A stretch of DNA of 64,000 bases from Salinicoccus sp. YB14-2. GTDB lineage: Bacteria > Bacillota > Bacilli > Staphylococcales > Salinicoccaceae. Positions 53,776-62,323 of this stretch are shown here, one piece after another. Numbering within the stretch: the stretch's first letter is position 1; the number at the start of each line of letters is the position of its first letter. The position numbers and the translations under genes are program-made. The stretch is taken from the NCBI RefSeq assembly GCF_001265075.1, contig NZ_LFKO01000001.1, positions 515,160-579,159 on the forward strand, given 5' to 3'. The notes below the pieces were generated by a model that was not told the DNA's origin, made no database searches, and saw only the letters and a list, made by a program, of their open reading frames with translations.

Positions 53776-55263
53776 TTATGATCTATCCATATTCACAAAC
53801 ACACTTTTCACTTCGATATAGTTTGCGATGCCGTAGTCTCCGCCCATATCCCGGCCGATACCTGATTGTTTATAACCGCCAAACGGCATTGTTTCAAGCT
53901 CAAGACCGAAATCATTGATCCATACTGTTCCCGCTTCAAGTTTTGAAGCGATATAATGGCCGTCTTTAATATTCTCAGTCCACACACTTGCAGCAAGACC
54001 GTAATTGCTGTCGTTTGCTCTCGTGATGACTTCTTCAATATCGTCAAATGGCAGGACGGACATTACAGGGCCGAATATTTCTTCTCTGGCAATCGTCATA
54101 TCATCCGTTACATCAGTAAAGATAGTCGGTTCGACGAAAAATCCTTTTTCACCGATACGCTTCCCACCGGTAATCAGTTTCGCACCTTCTTCTTTACCTT
54201 TTTCGATATACCCGAGAACTGTGTCCAGCTGCTTCTCAGATACTAAAGGTCCGATATCCGTTTTTTCATCCAGGCCGTCTCCCACTGTGATCTCTTCGGC
54301 TTTCTTCTTGAGTGCATCAATCACTTCATCATAGATGTTTCTGTGAACGTAGACCCTTGTCGTCGCGCTGCAGTTCTGACCGGAGTTATACATGGTACCG
54401 TCCAGAATGCCTTCAAGTCCTGCATCAAGATCTGCATCTTCCAATACGACTGCCGGGGATTTCCCGCCGAGCTCCAAAGTAATGGACTTAATATCTTCCG
54501 CTGCCTCTTTCATAATGTTCCGGCCGGTATTTGTCGATCCCGTGAATGCAACTTTAGACACGTCTTTGTGGGTAACTAGTGCGTGACCAGCTTTATCACC
54601 GTAACCAGGAACAAAGTTAACTACGCCGTCAGGGAAGCCTGCTTCTTTAAATAATTGAGCTGCGTAAAGTATTGATAAAGGTGTATCTTCAGCCGGTTTC
54701 AGTACAATCGTACAGCCAGCAGCAAGCGCCGCCCCCATCTTCCAGGCCGCCATAAGCAGCGGGTAATTCCACGGAACAATTTGGGCCACAACGCCGATCG
54801 GTTCATGCACAGTGTATGTGACGTAGTTCGGATCTATATTCGTCGTCTTGCCGAAGATTTTAGTCGCCCATCCCGCATAATATCTGAAATGCTGAACAGT
54901 GCCGTCGACATCGTCTTCAAGTGCCTGCTGATATTTTTTGCCGTTATCCAATGCTTCAAGCTGTGCCAGTTCTTCACGATTTTCGTGAAGCAGTTCAGCA
55001 AACTTATAAATCAACTGAGATCTGGAGTCCGCGTCCATCTTTGTCCATTCTCCGTTGTCGAATGCATCTTTAGCCGCTTTTACAGCTTTATCCACATCCT
55101 TTTCTGATGCTTCGCTTACATTCGCAATCACTTCTTCTGTCGATGGATTTTTCACTTCAAATGTTTTGCCACTTTCAGAAGATACGTAATCACCGTTAAT
55201 ATAAAGTCCTTTATCTCCCTTTAAAAATTCCTTAACTTTTGGTTTCAATTCAATTACTGACAT
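53776..55263 (-). CDS. Aldehyde dehydrogenase (possibly 2-oxoglutarate semialdehyde dehydrogenase)
   Basis: 495 aa from the ATG at 55263. NAD(P)-dependent ALDH: PWNYPLLMAAWKMGAALAAG, FTGSTNTGRNI, ELGGKSPAVV (catalytic Glu), NSGQNCSATTRVYV (nucleophile Cys), EEIFGPVMSV. The sequence looks like the DhaS/betaine-aldehyde group, so the link with the hydroxyproline route rests on position: 2-oxoglutarate semialdehyde from the DapA-family deaminase would need such an enzyme. No sigma-54 site precedes it. With the cupin-XRE regulator it may instead serve polyamine or another aldehyde. Confidence 0.9.
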   Translation of the reverse strand: MSVIELKPKVKEFLKGDKGLYINGDYVSSESGKTFEVKNPSTEEVIANVSEASEKDVDKAVKAAKDAFDNGEWTKMDADSRSQLIYKFAELLHENREELAQLEALDNGKKYQQALEDDVDGTVQHFRYYAGWATKIFGKTTNIDPNYVTYTVHEPIGVVAQIVPWNYPLLMAAWKMGAALAAGCTIVLKPAEDTPLSILYAAQLFKEAGFPDGVVNFVPGYGDKAGHALVTHKDVSKVAFTGSTNTGRNIMKEAAEDIKSITLELGGKSPAVVLEDADLDAGLEGILDGTMYNSGQNCSATTRVYVHRNIYDEVIDALKKKAEEITVGDGLDEKTDIGPLVSEKQLDTVLGYIEKGKEEGAKLITGGKRIGEKGFFVEPTIFTDVTDDMTIAREEIFGPVMSVLPFDDIEEVITRANDSNYGLAASVWTENIKDGHYIASKLEAGTVWINDFGLELETMPFGGYKQSGIGRDMGGDYGIANYIEVKSVFVNMDRS

Positions 55264-55341
55264 CAAATCCCACTCCCCATTATTTTATATAATTTTTTAA
55301 ATTCAAATATTCTGTTAACTGAATTATAAGTGATTATAAAT

Positions 55342-55383
55342 AAAAAGCAATCAAAATTTCACTCTCAGTGAAATTTTGATTGC
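55342..55383 (-). terminator. Terminator of the M20 gene
   Basis: 17-bp perfect stem (55347-55363 with 55367-55383), A-run at 55342-55346. Confidence 0.85.
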
Positions 55384-55397
55384 CCATCTTGCTTCTA

Positions 55398-56591
55398 TCA
55401 CTTATTTTCAAGTCTTGAAAGCACAACTTCTCCCAGCACTTTTGCACTGATCAATAAGGATTTTTCGTTAATATCAAATTTCGGATGGTGGTTGATATAG
55501 GCATTCTCAACACCTTCTGGTTTTGCACCGACATTGATGAATGTACCCGGTATGTTCTCTAAATAATAGGAGAAATCTTCAGAGCCGCTCGACGGATCAT
55601 GACGAACAACGTCTTTAATGTAGTCGCCCTTGCTGTTTTTCAAGATCTCTCCAACTTTCTCTGTCTTCTCTGGATCATTATAAAGCACAGGGTAGTCATA
55701 AATATAATCCAGATCACACGTCACGCCAAAAGCAGTTTCCAGTCCATTTAGGATTTTAACCATCTCATCATGGATAGGCACTTTATTTTCCTCTTCCATA
55801 TAACGGACCGTACCGCGCAACGTCACTTTGTCCTGGATGACATTTTGTCCGCCCGGGGCTTCAAAAGCAGTGACTGATACTACAGTTGTATGCTTTGGAC
55901 TCATTCTTCTTGATACTATCGACTGCACCTGGGTCACAAAATGTGAGCCGGCGACAATCGGGTCTATCGTTGTCTCCGGCATCGCGCCATGCCCCCCGCT
56001 GCCCTGGATATGCAGGTTGAAGTTTGAGCGGCCGGCCATAGCATTACCCGAGACCAAACCAACCTCGCCTGTTTCATACATCGGGAAAAGATGAATGCCG
56101 TATACTTCATCAAGGTCATCTAAAATTCCGGAAGCGACAATGCTCTTTGCACCGCCAGGCGGCACCTCTTCCGCATGCTGGTGAATCAGTTTTATCGTAC
56201 CGCTCCACTCATCTTTAAGTTCGATCAGTGATTCACCGAGCGTCAGTAAATATGCTGTATGGCCGTCGTGTCCGCACGCATGCATCACGCCGTCATTTTT
56301 AGATTTGAAAGGAACATCCGTTTCTTCAGTGATCGGCAGTGCATCGAAATCGGCACGGAGACCGATTGTTCTGCCCGGGGCTTTCCCGTTGATTTCAACG
56401 ACAATGCCGTTCTCTCCTCCGATACCCGTTGTCACTTTAACATCTTTATCTTTATAGAAATCTGCAATATACTGCGCTGTTTTTTCTTCTTTAAATGACA
56501 GCTCGGGGTGCGCGTGGAGATATCGTCTGATCTCAATCATTCGGTCTTCTTTCTCATCAAGCCTGCTGAACAGTTTTTCTCTAATTGACAT
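55398..56591 (-). CDS. M20 family amidohydrolase
   Basis: 397 aa from the ATG at 56591 with GGAGGGATAGTT upstream. Metal ligands in RADFDALPI, MHACGHDGHTAYLL, QHAEEVPPGGA, GIHLFP, and lid-domain GGHGAMPETTIDP; a late HHPKFD closes the site. Length and style fit N-acyl amino-acid/hippurate hydrolase and IAA-amino-acid hydrolase-like proteins. It is distinct from the shorter M20 protein at 13540-14646. Substrate unknown. Confidence 0.87.
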   Translation of the reverse strand: MSIREKLFSRLDEKEDRMIEIRRYLHAHPELSFKEEKTAQYIADFYKDKDVKVTTGIGGENGIVVEINGKAPGRTIGLRADFDALPITEETDVPFKSKNDGVMHACGHDGHTAYLLTLGESLIELKDEWSGTIKLIHQHAEEVPPGGAKSIVASGILDDLDEVYGIHLFPMYETGEVGLVSGNAMAGRSNFNLHIQGSGGHGAMPETTIDPIVAGSHFVTQVQSIVSRRMSPKHTTVVSVTAFEAPGGQNVIQDKVTLRGTVRYMEEENKVPIHDEMVKILNGLETAFGVTCDLDYIYDYPVLYNDPEKTEKVGEILKNSKGDYIKDVVRHDPSSGSEDFSYYLENIPGTFINVGAKPEGVENAYINHHPKFDINEKSLLISAKVLGEVVLSRLENK

Positions 56592-56748
56592 AACTATCCC
56601 TCCATCTGTTATTAAATTTATTCTAAACTTATATAAATACAATTTCAATCGATACGTTATCAATTTCACAAAGTTAGCCCTGCCACTGTATAAATTTCTG
56701 TGATAAGATTATAATTGTATAAAAATTTATTACTTAGGGGTAACTAAA

Positions 56749-57261
56749 ATGACTGTTAATAAAAAACCAATGAGCTTTTCAAAATCGATCAAAACTACAC
56801 AGGTTTTCCCTGAGCATACCAATCATTTGAACACAATGTTCGGGGGCAAGATGTTAGCTAATATTGATGAAATAGCAGCCATCGCTGCTATGAAACACGC
56901 TGAAAAAAACTGTGTGACGGCTTCCATCGACTCTGTGAACTTTTTAAAACCCATCCGTGCCGGTGAAATCGTTACATATGAAGCGTACATTTCTCATGTC
57001 GGCACTTCTTCACTTGAAGTCTGTGTACAAATTAAAGTCGATAATCCCTTTACACACAAGAGTGACCTTGCGGTGCTCAGCTTTTTAACATTTGTTGCTG
57101 TAGATGAAGATGGTAAGAAAGTTGAAGTGCCGAAAGTATATCCGACAAACCAGCATGAGGAATGGTTGTTCAAAACTGCGAAAGACCGTATCCAGAAACG
57201 TCAGGATCAGCGTGTGAAAAGCAAGGAAACGATTGAATTTTTAAAAAGTATCGAAGAATAA
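56749..57261 (+). CDS. Acyl-CoA thioesterase (hotdog, YkhA-like)
   Basis: 170 aa. Hotdog fold with NHLNTMFGGKMLANIDEIAAIAAMKHA (near residue 23) holding the catalytic Asp and the CoA contact, and SFLTFVAVDEDGKK in the second half. Hexameric cytoplasmic acyl-CoA hydrolase. ATG after TAGGGGTAACTAAA. Monocistronic. Confidence 0.9.
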   Translation: MTVNKKPMSFSKSIKTTQVFPEHTNHLNTMFGGKMLANIDEIAAIAAMKHAEKNCVTASIDSVNFLKPIRAGEIVTYEAYISHVGTSSLEVCVQIKVDNPFTHKSDLAVLSFLTFVAVDEDGKKVEVPKVYPTNQHEEWLFKTAKDRIQKRQDQRVKSKETIEFLKSIEE

Positions 57262-57294
57262 AATAAGGAGGCGGCGATTTGCCGGCTCCTTATT
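57261..57294. terminator. Bidirectional terminator
   Basis: AAATAAGGAG (57261-57270) with CTCCTTATTT (57285-57294), overlapping the ends of two convergent genes; the inner stem has a mismatch. Confidence 0.7.
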
Positions 57295-57994
57295 TATTCG
57301 GTCCAAAGACTCTTGGTTCTTTATTTTCAGGTATACCATCCAAACGTTTCTGCAAAGATTTCTGCCAGCTCTCGGCTAAAAGTTCTACATCTCTTAAACT
57401 TTCTGCTAGACCGTAATTATCTGCCTGGTTGTACATCACTTCGTTACATGCATCTATCGACCACTCCGGGTGCGGTCTTTCGAGCAGGCGGAAGCCGTCT
57501 CCCGCCTGCACTCTGCCTTCTTCGATCACCCGGAAGTACCAGCCGGTCCTCCCTGAGTTTTCAATTTTTAAGGCTAAATCAATGATTCGGTGTTTTCTCG
57601 CCGGGCGCCAGCATGGTCTGCGCGGCTGCGAGACTTGTATTTTGGCTTCTCCCAATTGATAAATATCACCGATGCAGACATTTGATTCATCAAGACCGAC
57701 TACCGCCAGATTTTCGCCGAAAGCACCTGCATGCATCTCTTGTCCAAGCTCGTTCGTCCATTCATCGTAATGCTCGATATTATAACAGAATACCGCTTTT
57801 TCCGGTCCTCCGTGATTGCGTTTGTCTCCGACTTCATCATTTTTAAAACCTGTTTCTGTCAGATAGACCGCTTCATCCGTTTTCCCCCGGTAAATTGCAG
57901 TCGTCCATTCCTGATCCATCTTTTGCTGTGCATTATTATCTCCATATGTCTTGGCCTCACCCACAAATAGATATTTCACTTTACCCAATTCCAT
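57290..57994 (-). CDS. MOSC-domain protein (YiiM-like)
   Basis: 234 aa from the ATG at 57994 after GGGGGCGGTTGCC. MOSC domain with RNHGGPEKAVFCYN, HAGAFGENLAV and the conserved Cys in QPRRPCWRPA, then a C-terminal extension typical of YiiM (RPHPEWSIDACNEVMY). Such proteins handle molybdenum cofactor sulfur or reduce N-hydroxylated base analogues (YiiM). No Mo-enzyme genes are nearby. Confidence 0.85.
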   Translation of the reverse strand: MELGKVKYLFVGEAKTYGDNNAQQKMDQEWTTAIYRGKTDEAVYLTETGFKNDEVGDKRNHGGPEKAVFCYNIEHYDEWTNELGQEMHAGAFGENLAVVGLDESNVCIGDIYQLGEAKIQVSQPRRPCWRPARKHRIIDLALKIENSGRTGWYFRVIEEGRVQAGDGFRLLERPHPEWSIDACNEVMYNQADNYGLAESLRDVELLAESWQKSLQKRLDGIPENKEPRVFGPNK

Positions 57995-58028
57995 GGCAAC
58001 CGCCCCCAATGAATGTCTTTTATCTTCA

Positions 58029-58511
58029 TTATACAACTTTAAATTCATCTGTTAACCAGAACACCTTCGTATCATCATGATATCTGAATGCTTTAACAAG
58101 ACGGTATTCCCCGCTGTCCAGGTTTAAAGAATAGTCGGACAGAGAAATTTTGATTGTTCTGGTTTCATCGGGTGGTATCGCTTTACCATAGTTGTCAAAG
58201 GCAGAGAAATTTTTGAATACCGAGTCATCCAATGTGAGCATATACCACTTTCCATCAACTTTTTTCTCAACATAGAAAAATTCTCCGTAGCCAAAAATTG
58301 AATCGCCGGTATTTTTAATGCTTAATTTAATTTTTAAAGCTGATTGTTCAAGATCAGGCTCGATGACATTCATTTCGAGACTTTTATTTGAACTTGGAAG
58401 TTCCTGCCTGGGGCTCGGATCTTCAAGCAAATCCGGAGTGACCGGGCTGATTACAGCGTTTAAAATAAAAGGAGTGAGAAATAATACGATGAATATTGAA
58501 AATCTTTTCAT
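58029..58511 (-). CDS. Secreted Ig-like-domain protein
   Basis: 160 aa from the ATG at 58511 after GAAGGTGATTG. Signal peptide (MKRFSIFIVLFLTPFILNAV). The remainder is one beta-rich domain (LEMNVIEPDLEQSALKIKLSIKNTGDSIFGYG, in phrases, through YRLVKAFRYHDD) like the bacterial Ig-like domains annotated in staphylococcal exported proteins. No lipobox Cys or cell-wall anchor. Function unknown. Confidence 0.68.
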   Translation of the reverse strand: MKRFSIFIVLFLTPFILNAVISPVTPDLLEDPSPRQELPSSNKSLEMNVIEPDLEQSALKIKLSIKNTGDSIFGYGEFFYVEKKVDGKWYMLTLDDSVFKNFSAFDNYGKAIPPDETRTIKISLSDYSLNLDSGEYRLVKAFRYHDDTKVFWLTDEFKVV

Positions 58512-58550
58512 TTTCAATCACCTTCTTCACTCCAATTATAATATAAAGAC

Positions 58551-58575
58551 AAAAAAAGACGAAGAGACCTTCGCC
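58551..58575 (-). terminator. Terminator of the pRiA4b ORF-3-like gene
   Basis: CGAAG (58560-58564) with CTTCG (58569-58573) and seven A at 58551-58557, a U-tract on the - strand. It lies after the downstream fragment, which suggests that the transcript runs through the TAG. Confidence 0.7.
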
Positions 58576-58848
58576 TTATTTATCCCCTGATTTTGAATCT
58601 TCATCGTTAAATTCCGTCAATGCATATTGTTTGGAAAATATTCTTTTAAGCTTCCGGTTGATGGCACTTTTAGGATACCTTATTTTATAATTGGACAATC
58701 TGGCAAACTCCGCCGTCTTTTTATACTCCGGATTATTTTTATCCTGTAAAATCATATGAAGTCTGTCAAAATCTTCGATCCCTTCCGATTGCTCAATCGG
58801 ACTGGGGCCTCCGTAATCCACTATTTCCGGGTATACATCTTCATCCTT
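58576..58848 (-). pseudogene. 3' part of a pRiA4b ORF-3-like gene, after an in-frame TAG
   Basis: 91 codons in the same frame as the upstream gene, separated from it only by the TAG at 58851-58849. The phrase after the stop, KDEDVYPEIVDYGGPSPIEQ, continues the domain: family members read yP-x-DxxGG here. A GTG at 58821 could restart translation to give 81 aa (MDYGGPSPIEQSEG...), but no clear ribosome site precedes it. Most likely the C-terminal part of one protein that was split by a nonsense mutation, or a stop-codon readthrough product. Confidence 0.65.
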
Positions 58849-60006
58849 CTAAATAAATTCCACCAGTTCAACTTTATGATGCCATTTCGCTTTGTAATTA
58901 TAAATATAGCTCACTGTGCCAAGTTCTGATAAAAATGCATCCACCTGAGTATAACTGGAAAGCAATACTGGTTTCTTTTTGGTTTCTCCCGTCGTGTCTT
59001 CCGAATATACTCGGATGACATAATTATCATTTAAAAATTCAGCATAAAACTTTTTGCTCCATCCAAAAGCAATTTGAATGATCAAGTGCATCTCATAAAA
59101 GTTCAGACGTGTCGGAATAATCATTTCGCGAAAAATAATATCACTGCCGCCTACTAAAGATATTTTCACCCTATAAGCATTGTAGGATGATTGGCTTTCT
59201 TTATTTCTCAATATATTATTCTTGTAACGCTGACTTTTGACTTTTTTCAAATTGGTGCTCCTGATGGCTTTCAGCACTTCCGGATGAGATATTCCATAGT
59301 CATTCTCCATGACGATAATCAATCCGAAACTGATCAACTCCTGATATTCCTTAATGTTATTGTAAAAAGGATAATCATTTTCTGCATGTTTCCTTATCAC
59401 TTGAAAAGCTTCGTCCGATAAAGACAGCAGAATCTCCCTGATTTTCTCTTTATCTGTCAGAAGTCTTTTTAAATCATTGACATAGATCGCTTTTTGAAGC
59501 GATGCCGGCGAGTGTGAAAGCGCTTTCGAAATTTCTTTCAGTTGAGTTATTGTTATACCCATTAACAACTCTTCGAGACGCATCTCTGAATATGACATAA
59601 GAATCGTTTTCTTAAGTGGACTGAGCTCTTCCAGCCATTTAAGATCTTTATCATTTTTGTTAAGTTCTTCAATCAAACTGCGCAGAGTTTGTTCATGCAC
59701 AGCCCCCTTCCTCTCATTGAAGGGAACGACTAGATATTGATCGATTAAAAATGGATACTCACCATCCGACAGATCAATTGTGTAATATCCATTCTTCGCC
59801 TTAGACGATTTTAATTTATCTATCAGTTTAAGTTCCTCTGTACTCAACTGTTCAGCAACCCAGCTGATATGATACGGATTCGTAATTTCCCGGTACCGGT
59901 AAACCACAAACTCATCAATCGATTGATATGCCCTTTTCCTGGTTTTGCTCAATTCCTGCAAAATCTCTTCAGTTATGAATTGTCTGTAAAATTCTTGAAC
60001 CCCCAT
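58849..60006 (-). CDS. Plasmid pRiA4b ORF-3-like protein, truncated by TAG
   Basis: 385 aa before the stop. Residues about 1-255 are helical, not recognised, resembling the N-terminal extension seen in some Bacillota members. Residues about 265-385 are the pRiA4b ORF-3 (PRiA4_ORF3) domain: YRVKISLVGGSDIIFREMIIP, LHLIIQIAFGW-like EMHLIIQIAFGWSKK, and YIYNYKAKWHHKVELVE, ending just before the conserved GG segment found after the TAG. ATG after GGGGGAAAAATT. The family name comes from a plasmid; molecular function unknown. Not a transposase. Confidence 0.7.
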   Translation of the reverse strand: MGVQEFYRQFITEEILQELSKTRKRAYQSIDEFVVYRYREITNPYHISWVAEQLSTEELKLIDKLKSSKAKNGYYTIDLSDGEYPFLIDQYLVVPFNERKGAVHEQTLRSLIEELNKNDKDLKWLEELSPLKKTILMSYSEMRLEELLMGITITQLKEISKALSHSPASLQKAIYVNDLKRLLTDKEKIREILLSLSDEAFQVIRKHAENDYPFYNNIKEYQELISFGLIIVMENDYGISHPEVLKAIRSTNLKKVKSQRYKNNILRNKESQSSYNAYRVKISLVGGSDIIFREMIIPTRLNFYEMHLIIQIAFGWSKKFYAEFLNDNYVIRVYSEDTTGETKKKPVLLSSYTQVDAFLSELGTVSYIYNYKAKWHHKVELVEFI

Positions 60007-60172
60007 AATTTTTCCCCCTTTGGTGCATCTAACATCCCCTTGACAATCTCTTACTATAAATGTATCACAAATTGTAATGATACACTACTGATTTTTGTCT
60101 ATTATCAGTTAATTCTGATTATTCAATGGGACCAGGGGATATGGTAATGATATATGATGATTTTTAGATTCT

Positions 60173-60346
60173 CATGTCGGGAAAACACCTCTGCCCCGAC
60201 ATCGTTTTTATGCCATGTCGGGAGAACACCTCTGCCCCGACATCGTTTTTGAGCCATGTCGGGGGAACCCCTCTGCCCCGACATCGTTTCTGCGCCATGT
60301 CGGGGGAACCCCTCTGCCGCGACATCGTTTCTGCGCCATGTCGGGG
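60173..60346. repeat. Array of 41-bp hairpin repeats (about four units)
   Basis: CCCGACATCG begins units at 60195, 60236, 60277 and 60318, exactly 41 bp apart, with a partial unit at 60173-60194. Each unit has CCCGACAT and ATGTCGGG 12 nt apart, then a 13-nt spacer with CCTCTGC. The units are back to back without unique spacers, so this is not CRISPR. The array fills most of the 352-bp gap between the pRiA4b-like and NERD genes and ends 13 bp before the NERD stop codon. The rest of the gap (60007-60172) shows nothing clear. Confidence 0.88.
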
Positions 60347-60358
60347 CAAGTCCTTCAA

Positions 60359-61342
60359 TCACTTAAAATGTTTAAGCCCCAGTATATATAGAGAGTTTTG
60401 TGGTGCTTTTTCAACAGCTTCTTTATAATCATAATATTTAAATTTATAATAGGTCGCTGCACCTGTTGAACAAGTCTCACAATATCTCTTTAACATACGT
60501 TGTAGCATCCGCTCACTTATCTGATTCCCCAACATCTCCTGGAGTTTCTGCCTGGTCATTTTCTCACGACGGAATAATGCCTGAAAATCACTGAACGCCC
60601 GGATTATATGACTTTCTTTTGATTCTCGGCAATTACACCGCCTGCAATATACGTAGTACTTTTGAATGTCCAGATCGAACCGGCCATAGGAGGCGCAGTA
60701 CAGCCCCCGCTTCAAGTCAGTGATATCTGCCGATTTATCAAAATATGGATTATCTATGATTTTTCTATATATTACCTGTGCAATTTTCTTCGACTGCTCT
60801 GAAACCCCACTCGACCGGAAACTTTTCAAGTATTCTTTAAGCTGGTTCCTCATCACGACCAGCGACCTTGCTCTTTCATCATCACAGTCGAACTGTAAAT
60901 CTAAATTCGGAAAAATGATTTTTCCACTTACATCGAAATTTATCTTTGATTCGTATCTTATTTTCTTCAGTTTACCCATCGCTCTTTTCAACTGGCTGAT
61001 CGCATCTTCTGTCACTTCGAACTTGCCGCTGAACCACTGCCCTCCATTATAAGAATAAAATCCGCTGTAATTTTTAATTTCATTGACTGTGACAGTATTG
61101 TCATCAATAATTATCGAATCAAACTGCGCAACAGCATCGCCCGCCTTCACATAAATATCCCGGAATACAATCAGAGACTCATGCCCTATTTCTTCCAGCA
61201 CTTTGTCATAGTGGACTTCACCTTCATATCCGCTTTCCAAAACAGATAATGTCCTCGCATCTTTTGAACTCAGTTCAACCCTTCTGCTGAATGCCTGCAT
61301 ATACATCAACTCAAACGGCACTTTTCTTTCTGTTAAAATCAT
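60359..61342 (-). CDS. NERD-domain (nuclease-related) protein
   Basis: 327 aa from the ATG at 61342 after GGGAGGAATCGTA. NERD domain at about residues 35-150: GYEGEVHYDKVLEEIG, AQFDSIIIDDNTVTVNEIKNYSG, in which the Glu, Asp and ExK positions match the restriction-endonuclease-like core. The C-terminal half is basic and helical with a small Cys cluster (YCRRCNCRESKESH and YCETCSTG), possibly metal-binding. NERD proteins are common in Bacillota; roles in nucleic-acid processing are suspected. Flanked by repeats, unclear context. Confidence 0.78.
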   Translation of the reverse strand: MILTERKVPFELMYMQAFSRRVELSSKDARTLSVLESGYEGEVHYDKVLEEIGHESLIVFRDIYVKAGDAVAQFDSIIIDDNTVTVNEIKNYSGFYSYNGGQWFSGKFEVTEDAISQLKRAMGKLKKIRYESKINFDVSGKIIFPNLDLQFDCDDERARSLVVMRNQLKEYLKSFRSSGVSEQSKKIAQVIYRKIIDNPYFDKSADITDLKRGLYCASYGRFDLDIQKYYVYCRRCNCRESKESHIIRAFSDFQALFRREKMTRQKLQEMLGNQISERMLQRMLKRYCETCSTGAATYYKFKYYDYKEAVEKAPQNSLYILGLKHFK

Positions 61343-61557
61343 TACGATTCCTCCCTTAAATAAAAAAAGATCTCTCACTATATATATGCTGAAAAACTGC
61401 GTGTTTGATTTTTTCTCACTTAAAATTACAATTTTTCAATTTCTGCAGTAGTCAATCATCTGTATAGTAGTTTATTTACAAAACATGTCAGTTACTAAGA
61501 TTCGACCAAATGATATAATATAAATTAAATAGGATAGTAAGAAAGGACGTTTCTCAT

Positions 61558-61995
61558 ATGGAACAAGGGTATACTTCAGAAATAGAGATTCAGGTGATGT
61601 ACGCAGATACAGATATGATGGGCGTTATTTATCATGGTAATTATGCGAAATGGTTTGAAATGGGCCGGATGCAGCTGATTACAGATATCGGCTATGATTA
61701 TCTTGCGATGGAGCGTGAAGGATATTATGCACCGGTTTACAATCTGAATGTGACTTATGTGAAGGCATTGAAGTACGGCGACCGTGCATTCGTCAGAACA
61801 TGGGTCAAAAAGAATACAGGAATGAAAACAGATTACGGCGTCGAGATCGTTAATGGCAACGGGGAACTGTGCACATACGGCACGACAACACATGTCGTTG
61901 TAAAGAAAGTCGACGGTGAATTCAAATCGGTACCGTTTAAACGAGTCTTTCCTGAATGGTTCGGCATATATGAAAAAATTAAAGTGGATGAGTAA
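61558..61995 (+). CDS. YbgC-family acyl-CoA thioesterase
   Basis: 145 aa. Hotdog fold, 4-hydroxybenzoyl-CoA thioesterase-like: VMYADTDMMGVIYHGNYAKWFEMGR with the catalytic Asp and the HGNYxxWFE signature. ATG after AAAGGACGTTTCTCAT. Likely hydrolyses short acyl-CoAs; no Tol-Pal system as in Gram-negatives. Monocistronic. Confidence 0.9.
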   Translation: MEQGYTSEIEIQVMYADTDMMGVIYHGNYAKWFEMGRMQLITDIGYDYLAMEREGYYAPVYNLNVTYVKALKYGDRAFVRTWVKKNTGMKTDYGVEIVNGNGELCTYGTTTHVVVKKVDGEFKSVPFKRVFPEWFGIYEKIKVDE

Positions 61996-62062
61996 AACAT
62001 CATCAGTAATACGACGATATTTTATACTCCGGTGTATTATTATGCTCATTTTCACTTGTGTA

Positions 62063-62103
62063 AGCCTCCCTCTATGTGTAATTGAAAATAAAGGGAGGTT
62101 TTT
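62063..62103 (+). terminator. Terminator
   Basis: CCTCCCT (62065-62071) with AGGGAGG (62092-62098) and TTTTT to 62103. The gap after it (62104-62323) contains no gene and is AT-rich; it should hold the promoter of the glycosylation genes. Confidence 0.65.
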
Positions 62104-62323
62104 ACATGTCCGTCTCAAATAATGAAAGGGATTTTTTATGCCTTTTAACCCTGAGTCGTGGCAGCGTGTAAAAATTACCGAATATTTATCGGGTATTTAT
62201 CGATATTTTTAAAATAATTTTATGCAATGCTGGTGAATTTGTATGAAAGTATATGTTCTTGACAGGAGTCTGCACCTGTATTCTAATAAATGTACAACAA
62301 AAAATGAAAACGGGGGGATGGGT

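Noticed and set aside
58576..60006. Mobile element suggested by the pRiA4b name
   Set aside because: No transposase, terminal inverted repeats or target duplication was seen; the name comes only from the first plasmid example.
60173..60346. CRISPR array
   Set aside because: Units are contiguous 41-mers with the same short spacer each time; there are no unique spacers and no cas genes.
60123..60428. Open frames on both strands across the 41-bp array
   Set aside because: They arise because the 41-bp period cycles through frames without stops. There is no ribosome site, and the translations are simple repeats of the DNA.
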